Shown here: one piece after another, positions 26,501-35,990 of the stretch
Position numbering within the stretch: the stretch's first letter is position 1
How the letters are laid out: every line of letters begins with the position of its first letter
Source of the DNA: Nematostella vectensis
Taxonomy: Eukaryota; Cnidaria; Anthozoa; Actiniaria; Edwardsiidae
Assembly (NCBI RefSeq): GCF_932526225.1
Contig: NC_064042.1
Location: 11,050,540 to 11,114,539 of the forward strand
Reading direction: 5' to 3'
DNA length: 64,000 bases
Translations under genes and position numbers: made by a program
Notes under the pieces: generated by a model
The model's input: only the letters and a program-made list of their open reading frames with translations
Database searches by the model: none
What the model was told of the DNA's origin: nothing

Positions 26501-29500
26501 CACCTCACAAACGCCAATTAAGCTTTATTCTAGTCACTGTCATTATATTTGTTATCAGTTTACGTCGTCTTGTTTGATTCCCACTGTTTTGTCAGTTTTC
26601 ACTTACTCACATTATATGGCTGCAAGTTTTGTTGACGCCTTAAGGGAATAACCTGGTTCTCATAATCTAGTATCTCATATCCTGCAGGAATAAGATCAGC
26701 AAGCTTGAGCGACTCCTGGCAGACACGCGCCATGAACACGAGGTCGCTGTGGTGCAGGCCGAAGACCTCAAGAGCATGGGCGAGTCCGAGGCAAGTGTAC
26801 TGAACGAACAGATCACCGAGATACAGACACGAGTAGAGGAGTTCCGCCTGGAAGTGATAGAGAAAGAGACAATCATCGAGAGGCTGCGTCTACTGGTGTC
26901 TAATAATGACGCAGAACTGGACCGACTGAGACGTGACCTGGAGAGCAAGGAGGCGGAGTGCGAGGGATACATCAAGGAGATTGAGAGGCTTAACCAGGAG
27001 AGGTAACTAAGTTTAAAAGTTGCGCTCCACCTACCCCACGCTACACTTCGACCATGATTTATGGAACTTTGAGGTGGGAACTGAAGAGTGATGAGAGGCT
27101 CAGTTGGTTAGACTTCTAAGTGCAGGGATTTCATTAAGTTCAAATAAATCGGTGGAAATTGATAAGTATGGGGTGGAAGTTATTAGTTAAAACAAAACAT
27201 TAATCGACTTTTTTTAGTAGCCTGCGCTCAGAAAAAAGTTCCGCCGGCCGCCGGGCCTAAATGAAACCCCTGAAGTGTCATATTATTTTACCTACACTTG
27301 GCTTTGTTATGTCCACAAGTCTTGGTATTCTCACAAACTAATGCGGTTGTTACGGCTACTTTTATTGGTAAAGGGAAAGGTTATATCGCTGGAGCTGGTA
27401 CGGATTGTTAAGTAAAACCAGGAAATCGAGATTTGCATGATGGCCTTTGCTCCAATTGAAGATAGATCTTCATGTATGGTGTGACGAGAGCAGCGCTATC
27501 AAACGGGCCATCGCCCGTTTGTTTCCTAACTTGTTTCCTTTGCTTCAGATACGACCTGGAAGCAGAAATCTCGACAGTGCGGAACGAATACAACATCGTG
27601 ATCAAACAGATGGAGGCGGTACGGTCAGACCGCGAACTTACTGAGGGAGAGACGCAGCAACTGACGGAACAGATCACCCTGATAGAGACGCGCATCGAGC
27701 AGTACAAGGTAACGCAAAGTCATCACGTAGTCCAGCTGCTTACAGACTACTCAGGTAGACACACACGGAACAGGACAAGGTAACGCGCACACTTCTACAG
27801 TCACGCAGGTCGTGCAAATCCTCCCCCTCCTCCTCCTTCCTATGCTCTTCGCGCTCAGTTGCGCATAAGGCCTTATTACTTCTCCTCCATTTGGGCCTAT
27901 CACGAGCTACCACCCTTGCCTCATCCCAAGAGTTACATCCTGCCTCTGTTCTCTCCTTTTCCATCAACCGCCTCCAAGTTGTCTTAGGTCTTCCTACTTT
28001 TCTTTTTCCGTTGGTGGTCTTGTTGTATTGTTTGGAGCCCCACACATTTTTCAGTTTCCTGAAAGCTGCTTTGGTCTTGCTAATTCTGGTATCGATGTCT
28101 TTATCAGCACCTCCGTCAGTGCTTACGCAGGCTCCAAGATAGGTGAAGTCATTGGTTTCTTTGATGTCTTGGCCATTCTGAAGCTTGATTGGCTCTGGGT
28201 TCTTGCAGTTTATTTTTAGTACTCGGGTTTTGATTGGCTGATGTTAAGTCCTACTTTTGGGGCTGTCTCAGATTTGCATCTGCTCCCTTTTTCATCCGTT
28301 CCATGAGAATCTTACCTATGACTTTACTTGCGATGATGAGGAGTGTTATGCCTCGCCAATTCGTGCAATCTCTTAAGTTCCCTTTTTTTGGTAGCTTGAC
28401 GATTAATCCTTTTTACCATTACAAGGGGACTTGTTCTTCCTCCCAGATCATTTGGATTATTTCATGTAGTTTTCGGGTGGATGTTTCAAGGTCTGCTTTA
28501 AGTAACTCTGCTACAATGTTGTCAAAGCCACCTGCTTTTCCACTCTTAAGGGGTCCTATACTCTTTCTAACTTCTTCTTTAGTGATGGGCTCAGTGCTGA
28601 TTTCATCTATTTCTGGAGCTGAATCAATCACTATTGGGTCTGTCGGTGCTGCACGGTTGGGGATGTGTTCTTTCCATCGAGCTAACCTGGATGAATCCTC
28701 AGTAATCGTTGTCCCCTCTTTTCTGTTGATAGCGGTGGAATTGCGGGGCTTATCGTTACAGATACTCTGCGTTTTCTCGTATAGGGTCTTCATATTTCCC
28801 ATATCTGCCGCTTTTTGAGCGCAATCCATCTGGTCATTAAGCCATTTCCTTTTATCAGCTCTAAGATTCTATTTCGAACAGTACAAAGGTGACGTCCTTT
28901 TCCATTGTCACTGATACACGTTCACGTGTCACATTACAGCTGACAAAACAAACTACGATTAAGACATTCTCCGTCTACAAAGCGTCACGCGCGAGCTCTA
29001 ACGCTAGTTACACTCTTACGACGCACACACTGAAGCTAGGGGTAAATATTCACACTTTTACGAATAGAACAGTAGGCACACAACACTAATATATCTTTTT
29101 GTCCTTTTCAGCTCGAGATCATCGAGAAGGAAACCTTGATCGAGAAACTCCGCATTATCAACAACACTAACGAGCAAGAGGTGGAGAAACTGAAACGCGA
29201 ACTAGATAACACAATCCAGGAGTGCACTGGGTACATTCGAGAGATCCAGAAACTGAACAATGAGAGGGCAGACTTGGACGTAGAACTAAACCACCGCAAC
29301 ACCATCATCATCAAACTGGAAAAGCAGATCGCTGATTATAAGGACAGTAGGGATGGTCAGTTCAGGGGCGTCACCATTCAGCTCGAAGCAGACATCGAGA
29401 ATTACAAACGAGAACTCGAGAACAAGGATCTGGAATGCCAGGGTTATATCACGGAGATCGAGCACTTAAATCAGGAGATCTTCAGGTTGAAAGGCATGGT

Positions 29501-31287
29501 GTCGACGGATACGAACCGCTATCACACCGAGTATGTACTAGGTCCGAGGGAGTCGCCCGTCTCGCACGAATTGATCATCTCGGAACCAACCAAGAAGGTG
29601 AATATACAAGAGACAGGTCTGAGCAGTTTCGTTGCCAACAAGTATAAAATAGCTATCAGGTTTAACAGGTTTCATTGCCATTAAGTAAGCTATAGATATA
29701 CAAGTCTGACAAGTGCCAACTGGGGTTCGTCTAGTTTCTCTGCCAAGCCGGTCTGACAATACAACCGAAACATGTTTGCAACAGGGTTTTCTGTATTCAA
29801 AACAAGTTTTCCCACTTAAGTCTTAATTCTAAATTTTACAGCCGGTCCTGTTATAATTCCAATAGTTTCTCTGTTCTTTTTTTGAAAAATCTGGCTGAAG
29901 AGACAAAGCCTTTTGGTCCCATTGTGCTAGCATGAGTAGCAAGCGGGGGCAAGAGATTAGCGAAATGTTTGCGCACCATGTCTTCCCATCTCTAGCCCCA
30001 TGCTCTTGCCTCTTGTTTGTTTGTAGCTTTAGCAGCAATGGCGATACGTTTTAACTCCTTGCATTTCTATTCAATATATTTGACATTCAGACCCCGATGG
30101 CTTTCATAATAGCTTTCACATTATATAGCGGGGGACGTTGGGTTTTGCGGTATTGTGGTATTATTAGCCCTTTTTTTGTACGTGATTGCGGGAAAAGAGT
30201 AAAAAAAAACATGCGGTGGTGCGGTATTTCAAAACACTGCGAGATTTTGCTTTCAAACGGGGGTATTGCGGTAAAAAAAGTTAAAATATTGCGTTGTTAA
30301 TTAGTTATGTGGTGCACGGAATGTGCCCTTGGTACGGAATGATCTAGCGGGAAACCTAGAAATATCGGGGTGTCGCGCATGCTCTTCTAAACCTCGTCCT
30401 TCTGTGCGGTGTGCGATACTTCCGAATTTTTGAAAATTTTGTGCGGTATTGCGGTAATTAGACCCCCCAACGCCCCCCCCCCCCCCCTCCCCACACACAC
30501 CCCTGATATGGTGATCGTAACAAGACTGACAACAAATCGCCCTGTGTAGGTCTCTTCAGTTGAGATGAGCCCCAAGCGCATGGTCACCGTCCGCTCGCCT
30601 TTTGAGAAGAATGGCGAGGACGTGTCTAGTTCCAGTACCTCAACCGTGACCACCAAACGAATCACGCGCATCCAGCGCAGCTCAAGCCCGCTGGTCAGGG
30701 TGCGCGTGGACCCTCAGGATGCTTCAGAGGGGGAGGTTTTCACACGCGTCACCCGAACCCAGAAGTCGAGCAGCAGTTCGTCCGGAACCGGTGCAGTTAG
30801 TGTCGTGAGTATTGATACCAATAGGGGGGTGAATATTGGTTGAAATAGCCTAGACACGGCCGCCAACTTGGATAGATCCGCGTCCGTGGTATACGAATTT
30901 CGTGTTTTCGGGGTTTTCGTGCCGGAAAAACTATCAACTATCAGAAAGGCTATGATTAAAAAGGCCAATCCCGCCGCCTTTTTATGCTCCCACTCAAAAT
31001 TTAATTTTAATTAAATCGCAGACGTTTAGAAGTGCTTTTCTTTTCCCAAGGTTCGACTGGAATCGGATGTTGACCGCTCTAGTCCATTTAAGGTTTCCGT
31101 CGAATCAGATCCGAACTACGAGTTCAAACCGGTTAGCGCTGGCGGCGAGAGCTCTACTTTCGTCACACGACTCAGCGGTTCGCCCCAATTTGGTCTGCGC
31201 AAATCAGCCTCGGAAACGGCGACGAAGGTAATAAAAGTGCAGAAGACATACATGCGCTCAGATTCGGGTTCAAGTAATAAAGAATAA
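8519..31287 (+). CDS. Giant coiled-coil protein, 3604 aa, 11 coding exons
   Basis: Coding exons: 8519-8797, 15319-15531, 16004-16207, 17103-17198, 17449-19178, 19566-26405, 26688-27002, 27549-27708, 29112-29597, 30550-30804, 31051-31287. All have GT/AG borders and the phases close (10,815 nt including the stop). Residues 1-55 are a polar Ser/Arg-rich head containing SYSRVQRTSRRLDD. From about residue 60 to 3420 it is an almost unbroken charged heptad coiled coil without transmembrane segments or enzymatic motifs. The last rod section consists of repeats of about 116, 109 or 105 residues. A Ser/Thr/Arg tail follows, with three related basic motifs (TKRITRIQRSSS, FTRVTRTQKSSSS, TKVIKVQKTYMRS). 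The start ATG has a good context (CCACCATGAGC). The length suggests a rod of about 0.5 micrometre if it is a continuous dimer. It is probably a cytoskeletal or filament protein. I cannot name an orthologue. Rootletin-like, golgin-like and lineage-specific rods are all possible. Confidence 0.9.
10037..10146. repeat. Adjacent and overlapping long inverted repeats
   Basis: The first hairpin spans 10037-10102, with a 32-nt left arm and 31-nt right arm that pair throughout except one bulged C, around a 3-nt loop. Immediately after it, GGCTGGTCACTACAGC pairs with GCTGTAATGACCAGCC (one mismatch). Overlapping that, GCTACTCGGCT pairs with AGCCGAGTAGC. The second and third stems exclude each other. This may be a fold-back element or a cruciform-prone site. 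Confidence 0.85.
10356..10377. repeat. Poly(C) run, 22 nt
   Basis: An uninterrupted C homopolymer in intron 1 of the giant gene. Confidence 0.95.
10660..11050 (+). repeat. Degenerate ~45-60 bp tandem repeat
   Basis: Diverged units share the core CCTTATCCTAACGCCCTTG followed by CTGAACCAGG or similar. Cores start near 10661, 10713, 10757, 10806, 10902, 10952, 10991 and 11036. The spacing is irregular, so this is an old array. Confidence 0.6.
13272..13291. repeat. Poly(G) run, 20 nt
   Basis: An uninterrupted G homopolymer in intron 1 of the giant gene. Confidence 0.95.
15532..17102 (+). other. Introns 2 and 3 of the giant gene
   Basis: These are the stretches 15532-16003 and 16208-17102, separated by exon 3. 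The second contains an irregular run rich in ACACCAC and ACCACGC words at about 16380-16810. I see no other feature. Confidence 0.8.
17449..19178 (+). CDS. Giant gene exon 5 (coiled-coil rod)
   Basis: A 1730-nt exon behind TTTGTGCAG and ending at GATAG|GTAAGT. It encodes about residues 265-841, all charged heptads, and exits in phase 2. The open frame continues upstream into intron 4 by chance (back to 17326), but exon 4 joins at 17449 in phase. Confidence 0.9.
19179..19565 (+). other. Intron 5 of the giant gene
   Basis: A 387-nt intron from GTAAGT to TTTACAG. The downstream frame stays open back to 19516, but that part reads a non-coiled-coil sequence and lies before the acceptor. Nothing else is seen in it. 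Confidence 0.85.
19566..26405 (+). CDS. Giant gene exon 6, a single 6840-nt coiled-coil exon
   Basis: One uninterrupted exon encodes about 2280 residues (841 to ~3120). It is rich in Glu, Lys, Asp, Leu and Asn, with Leu/Ile/Val at heptad a and d positions. A few short breaks carry Gly or Pro, such as RGSMGKDGY, DSNKGGASNL and PELPDDYD, and may be flexible hinges. The last ~530 residues begin the R-G-D-type long repeats. Confidence 0.92.
26430..26510 (+). repeat. CAT/CAC trinucleotide-rich stretch
   Basis: Imperfect CAT, CAC and ATT trinucleotides in intron 6 of the giant gene (26406-26687). Confidence 0.7.
27003..27548 (+). other. Intron 7 of the giant gene
   Basis: A 546-nt intron between GAGAG|GTAACT and TGCTTCAG. 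I see no distinct element in it. Confidence 0.85.
27697..27786 (+). repeat. Duplicated exon-8 end with splice donor
   Basis: The exon-8 end and donor, GAGCAGTACAAGGTAACGC at 27697-27715, is repeated with two changes as GAACAGGACAAGGTAACGC at 27768-27786. A third, more diverged copy (GAACAGTACAAAGGTGACG) is at 28876-28894. The second and third copies flank the retrotransposon remnant. Confidence 0.7.
27787..28875 (-). mobile_element. Decayed non-LTR (LINE-type) retrotransposon fragment, antisense in intron 8
   Basis: Read on the minus strand, the fragment contains pieces of a LINE reverse-transcriptase ORF in order. They are a pre-RT segment with GKAGGFDNI (about 28419-28830), RT motifs around NWRGITLL and VIGKILMERM (about 28270-28400), the post-catalytic segment FTYLGACVSTDGG, and the C-terminal motif GRPKTTWRR near 27980. 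It is inactive. Two in-frame stops lie at 28413-28415 and 28419-28421, a frameshift follows, and the part that should carry the catalytic aspartates is missing between the third and fourth pieces. The 5' end is truncated. The flanking 19-bp near-repeats (27768-27786 and 28876-28894) look like a target-site duplication. The family is jockey/CR1/RTE-like by general resemblance, with no finer call. Confidence 0.85.
28895..29111 (+). other. Rest of intron 8 of the giant gene
   Basis: Host intron sequence between the retrotransposon remnant and the acceptor TTTTCAG before exon 9 (29112). Nothing distinctive is seen. Confidence 0.7.
29598..30549 (+). other. Intron 9 of the giant gene
   Basis: The donor is AAGAAG|GTGAAT and the acceptor is the weak CTGTGTAG at 30549. 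The competing AG ten bases later would put an immediate stop in frame, so the first was chosen. The 3' half holds a degenerate TGCGGTATTGCGGTA-type element with a C-rich end. Confidence 0.7.
30122..30505. mobile_element. Candidate small element with TGCGGTATT repeats and a C-rich end
   Basis: Repeated words TGCGGTATTGTGGTATT, GTGCGGTATTTC and GTGCGGTATTGCGGTAATTA occur in direct orientation. The right end is a 15-nt poly(C) (30473-30487) closing with CCCCTG. The left part has GCGGGGGACGTTGGG, loosely inverse to the right end. The left boundary is uncertain. Confidence 0.4.
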
Positions 31288-31488
31288 GGACCATTGAACT
31301 CTGTCAAACAAGGCTAGGTATCTATAGATTTTCTAGGGCTACGTATGTATAGACTGTCTATGGATAGGTATCTATAGACTATCTAGGGCTAGGTATCTTT
31401 AGACTGAAATGAACCGCTTCGATTGGCATAGTTGTCAATGTTCTGAAATATTGTAAAACCAGGCTGGAAAGTGTTTTTGTATTGTGTA

Positions 31489-31709
31489 GTTCCAGAAAAT
31501 ACCCATACCCCCCCCCCCCCCCCCCCATGGAGGAGGTATGACCCCCCACCCCTCTTGAATTTCCAACCCAATGGAAATAAATACAGTAACTGTTAAGGAA
31601 AAAGTGCATTTTACCCCCCCCCCCCCCTCCCCGTTTGAGCCCCACCCCCCGGAATTTCTAATCCCCTCCATGGGGGGAATGGATATTTTCTGGTTTTCTG
31701 GAACTCCAC
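31489..31709. mobile_element. MITE-like element with poly(C) arms
   Basis: The left end GTTCCAGAAAATACCCAT is inverse to the right-end sequence around 31680-31705 (ATGGATATTTTCTGG, then CTGGAAC). Both arms lead into C/G-rich runs and CCATGGAGG-like sequence. ATTGTGTA occurs directly on both sides (31481-31488 and 31710-31717), an 8-bp candidate target-site duplication as made by hAT-type elements. C runs of 19 nt (31508-31526) and 14 nt (31614-31627) lie inside. Confidence 0.65.
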
Positions 31710-33604
31710 ATTGTGTATTTACAAGGTACTACATTTGATAGCAATAATTACACCGAGTACCGCCTGCAAGCAGGTTACTGTTGGATCTCTCTATTGAATC
31801 AAAAGTGGCTGTATTTGGTCATTCGAGTAGAACGCCTGTCATTGGGCGACAGATATCACTTGATTTTGATAGATGGGAAACATCGGGTTAAATATTTTCT
31901 TATTTTGAATTGAGATAAAGTATATTTTCGTAAAAATTTAGGTAAATCAAGATAATTAGTATTTAGTAGACATAAGTTAGCCATATAAAGATTTATTAAA
32001 TTCATGCATTTTCAGACGTGAGTTCTCATCAGCATTTTAGGCGATTTGTCCTATCTCATTTGTAAAAAAATAATATTTGTTTTAGAAAATAATAGGTGTA
32101 CAAATCAAGTAGTAATAAAACCAGTTATCACTATAATGCGTCTGTATGGTACTCCAAAATGAGTTGAAGGTGTTCAATAAATATACGAGGATCACAGTGC
32201 TGATCACAAGATTTCGAAGATGAATCTGGCTTTTTCGCATCCTAATCTCTTCATTCGCAGGATACGGCGTGGACTCCGCATCTAAAAACAGGTCTTCATT
32301 GAAGAGTTAGGGAGTTCTTTTCTTATGAAATCTATATGTCCGTGCATCCCTCCCTCCCTCCCTCCCTTCCTCTCACCAAATCATGAATGTGCAGGGAACT
32401 TATTTGAGAAATGAAATTTTAAAGGAGGTTCCCATATTGATATTGCGGAGGTGTTTTTAAAAGTGTTTTTAAAAGTGTGAAAATGTTTTAATGCTATAGA
32501 CACGTAACAGCCCTTGAAGGAGCTCGTAAAAAGGGGACAAAATTCGTCAGTATCAATTATGCCATTTTCTACTGTGTAGCTGATAGGTTGAAACTTTGTT
32601 TATTATCGTAGTATATTCACTTTATTCTGAGATTTGCCCGAGGTATACTTAAACTTGAGCGTTCAACTAATGAATGTCTGAACACTGAGAATAGAAATGA
32701 GACGATTAATGCTAAATAAAATGTAATAAAAAAAATAAAATTCTGCCATCCATTATTTATAGACAGTGTCTGGAATATGATGGCTAATTTATGTGATTTT
32801 GTATTTTTCCGTTCTAAGTACTGTAAAAACTTCCTTACCCAAACTAGTAAGCAATGTGAGCCCCGTTTTAGTAATTTGTTTCTTTTATTTGCAAGCCTCG
32901 AGGCTTAGAAAGTTTTTTTTTTTCTGCACTCATGTTGTAAGTGTTTTTTTGTTGTGGGTATCTTTCTTATGAAGGAACAAGATCTGGTCGGTGTCCTCAC
33001 ATCAGTCAAGTTCTTATCGGACAGACTACTCTTGATGGAGATTGTAGAATTCTATATCAATTTATTTTTTATTTATTTTTTTATTTTTTTGTCTGGGCTG
33101 GACTGAACTCGAGAAACTGCGCGCTCAGGACTGCATGCTCGAGGATCCATCGTAGAGGCATATTTACAGTATAAAATGCCTTCGAGCTTGAGTTTTTTTT
33201 TAGCTCCGCATTATCCAACCTATAGCGACCGTGGTATGCGAACTCCATGTTTTGTGACGGAAAAACTATCAAAACCTACAAGTAGGCTATTTGAGGATCA
33301 AAATGAACCAATCACAGAGCAGCTCCAACAACTTCTTTCCTGCCCTTTTTTCAAGGTTTGAAGTTGAAGTGCAATTGTAAGCTTTAAGGTCATAGTTTGT
33401 TGATATGTGTACGATTTCCATTGGACTTCATTGTATTTATAAGACTTTTACGCCATCTTTGCTCGGTTTGTGAATTGTCAATGCGTTTTTTTTTTAAGAA
33501 TCGCTTGTCGCGATGTTCTTTGGGGGATAAACTTTTTTAGGATGGAATACACATATAACGAAAAGGAGTACTACAATTATTTAATAAAAGATGCCTAGTT
33601 TTTT

Positions 33605-33876
33605 CAGGGGCGGTAAGGGTTATTTTCGTGATCCGTGAACGGACTTGTTTGTTTATCGTGAATCGTGAAAAGGACATATAAAAATCCGTGATTGCTCCTT
33701 CGTCGTGATTCGTGAATGACGAATCGTGATCTATGCTCTTTAAAAATCGTGAATCGCAAGTAAAGATTGATCCTTATCGTCAGTTTATCATTTCATCGTG
33801 AAACGTGATTTCCGAATCATTGAAACTCGTGAAACGTGCAGGTACCCCCCCCCCCCCCCCCCCCTTATTGCCCCTG
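33605..33876. mobile_element. TIR element filled with CGTGAATCGTGAA-type repeats
   Basis: The terminal inverted repeats are CAGGGGCGGTAAGGG (33605-33619) and the inverse of CAGGGGCAATAAGGGG at the right end (to 33876). Inside are many degenerate copies of ATCGTGAATCGTGAA and CGTGAAACGTG. A 20-nt poly(C) (33845-33864) adjoins the right TIR. It has no coding capacity. Confidence 0.65.
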
Positions 33877-34706
33877 TTTTGTGTTATTTCATCGACTCAC
33901 TCGACTCCTTTGAGCAGCCCTGGCGTTGCTTTGTATCCATCTATCGTTTTATTATTTATCTCATCACTGTCTGTCTATAATGAGCATGATATGTTTAGAC
34001 GTAGACAGGGGCCCTCTTGAAAATAACCACAATAAGCGACACCTTATCGTTTTCTCTCATTTACTAGAGCTTACCAATGAGACAAATAAAAGGAGACCAG
34101 TTTAGGAATCTTTTATACTGAGCTATAACAAGCATGGTATGTTTTGACGTAGACTCGGTAGATAATTGTTGTTTATAAATGTTTAAAGGAGGCTCCTGCT
34201 CAATGCCGAGTCACATAAAGAATCCTTTTCCATCGACTAATTCAAACTAGTAACTGAGAAACATTCAATCAAATATCATTTATAAAGTAACAGACTTCAA
34301 TAGTGGATGGTTATTTTGAAGTTCTCTTGCAAATAGACCGATGTGTTTTCAATTAAAAACAATAACAAAGGAGAAGTTGATCTACATTCATTAAGATGCA
34401 GGTGAATAGCCGTGTATTGGTTTCCTATAGACAGACAGCACGACGGCACTCAAATAGGGTAGAATAAACTAGGTGAATAATCCTACTTAAACCCTGACAT
34501 CCAACAGGATAAAATAACATGTTGTTGAATCTATTTCTTCCCTCGATGTGGTCTTTGCGGGAAATCCACTCATACAGTCGGTGTTTCAACACATTTTACA
34601 CGACGAAGTTTAAGTAACTTTTTATACAACTTCAAAAAACCTCAAAATGGGGGTCATCCTAGACGGCGTTGTCAGCAAAGTTCGATGACATTGGTGAATT
34701 TATCCC

Positions 34707-34731
34707 GGGGGGGGGGGGGGGGGGGGGGGGG
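34707..34731. repeat. Poly(G) run, 25 nt
   Basis: The longest homopolymer of the window, after TATCCC. It is in intergenic DNA. Confidence 0.95.
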
Positions 34732-35320
34732 ATTCTGCTATCTGGGGGGACTCACGCCAATGGAGAAACGTCAGAAAAAAAATTAGGAAATTTCAGAAAC
34801 ACTGAAAATGTATTTTTTTTAGTACTACTGTTAAGCTTTAGAATTTGCTTCGGCTGTACATAATCTTTTATTTTTTGGGGGGGTTAGAATTGCTTATGGC
34901 CACTCCCAAAGTGCTATTAGGATTGAAATTGAATTTGCCGACGACCTCCCCCCCTTCTGTTTTTTATTGGAAAATACAAAAGTCCAACAATATATTGAAA
35001 TCATTAGTATTATTTAGTAACAGCAAAGGTTTAGAAGCTCAAATCAGATAAGGCCAAGTATTCGTTTAAGTACTAAACAGGTAATAAAAAAATAAAAATC
35101 AGAAGCGACTTTTTAAATCTTAATGGCCACTTTTATAAATTGTCATCCAAATAATTTGTAGCATTGTAGCGGCGTTCAAAAATAGCGCGGGTGACCAATA
35201 AACTCTTGGGGATATTGCATTTATCCTCACGGTATTAGTGATTTGAAAAGGGGAATTAAGTCATGAATCGACGGCCATTGTAAGAAATAGTGGCTTCTTT
35301 AGAATATGTTTGAAAGGAGC

Positions 35321-35643
35321 CACGGGCTATAGGATAATTTGGCTCCGAAATGAAGTCTAATGTCTTGTTAGTTTTGTATAAAGCACGTATTCCTACTTTG
35401 AATGGATGTATTTGTCTTGGTTTATTTTCTCTTAAAAAACACGCCGTTGGGGGTCGAGGTGGTCGAGTAACTAATTTACCAGGTGGCGGCGGTTACACAG
35501 CGCGTCGTTTGAAAGGTAGGGACAGAGCTCGCTGTAAGAGCGAACCAAGGCAAATACATCCAGTTAAAGTAGGAATGCGTGCTTATTCAACACTAACAAG
35601 ACATTAGACTTCATTTTGGAGTCAAATTATCCTATAGCCCGTG
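35321..35643. mobile_element. Fold-back element with ~101-nt inverted arms
   Basis: The left arm 35321-35421 (from CACGGGCTATAGGATAATTT) is inverse to the right arm 35543-35643, with a small number of mismatches, around a ~120-nt centre. An 85-codon frame across it is a by-product of the arms. It is probably a non-autonomous DNA transposon. Confidence 0.8.
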
Positions 35644-35854
35644 AGTGAGCACGCGCAAGGTTTCTCCGTCATGTTGTGTTCGTATGAGTCTCGAACCGCG
35701 GGCGGTCAAGGCCGGTCCCAGTCCCTCGGTGATAAACACAGGTACGCCGTCCAAGGACAGAAACTGTCCCAGAGCAGGCAGCGGTCGAGAATGCACCAAC
35801 CACATCCAGAAAGTGTCAAGATTAAGACCCTGAGGCAGTCCTACTGGGGCCCTT

Positions 35855-35902
35855 CGCTATTACGAACACTCCCGTGACCGTAATTTAGTGTTCATAATAG
35901 CG
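35855..35902. repeat. 16-bp hairpin downstream of the Kv gene
   Basis: CGCTATTACGAACACT pairs with AGTGTTCATAATAGCG with one mismatch around a 16-nt loop. It lies 89 bp beyond the stop codon of the minus-strand Kv gene, so it may be in its 3' UTR. Confidence 0.7.
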
Positions 35903-35990
35903 TAGAGACTTTATAATAACCTACTTAAACAACAATAACAATAAAATAGCGCATACTGGGACGTTTCTGCCTACTGAACTCCGTCTTCGC

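Larger units (their letters stand above)
24796..29500 (+). repeat. Coiled-coil long repeats of 116/109/105 residues in the C-terminal rod
   Basis: Repeat starts, marked by a [RK]-G-[DE]-type break, lie at codons 24796 (GHSD), 25123 (RGDD), 25471 (KGDD), 25819 (RGDK), 26146 (KGDT), 26776 (MGES) and 27637 (aligned LTEG). After removing introns the spacings are 109, 116, 116, 109, 116 and 105 codons. Each differs from 116 by 0, 7 or 11. The later repeats share EIIEKETIIEKLR and EC-x-GYI-x-EI-x-x-LN, seen four times in whole or part. Confidence 0.8.
31288..35320. other. Intergenic region after the giant gene; no gene seen
   Basis: It contains the 3' UTR of the giant gene (length unknown) and AT-rich sequence. 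AATAAA hexamers occur at 31276-31281 (overlapping the last codons), 32176-32181 and 32715-32720. A CCCT/CCTT microsatellite lies near 32347-32372. Two TIR elements are listed separately. Its short open frames show no recognisable motif. Confidence 0.7.

Noticed and set aside
28234-28818. 194-codon frame on the plus strand
   Set aside because: Complement of the LINE reverse-transcriptase remnant, whose motifs are on the minus strand.
35350-35607. 85-codon frame
   Set aside because: It spans the arms and centre of a fold-back element.
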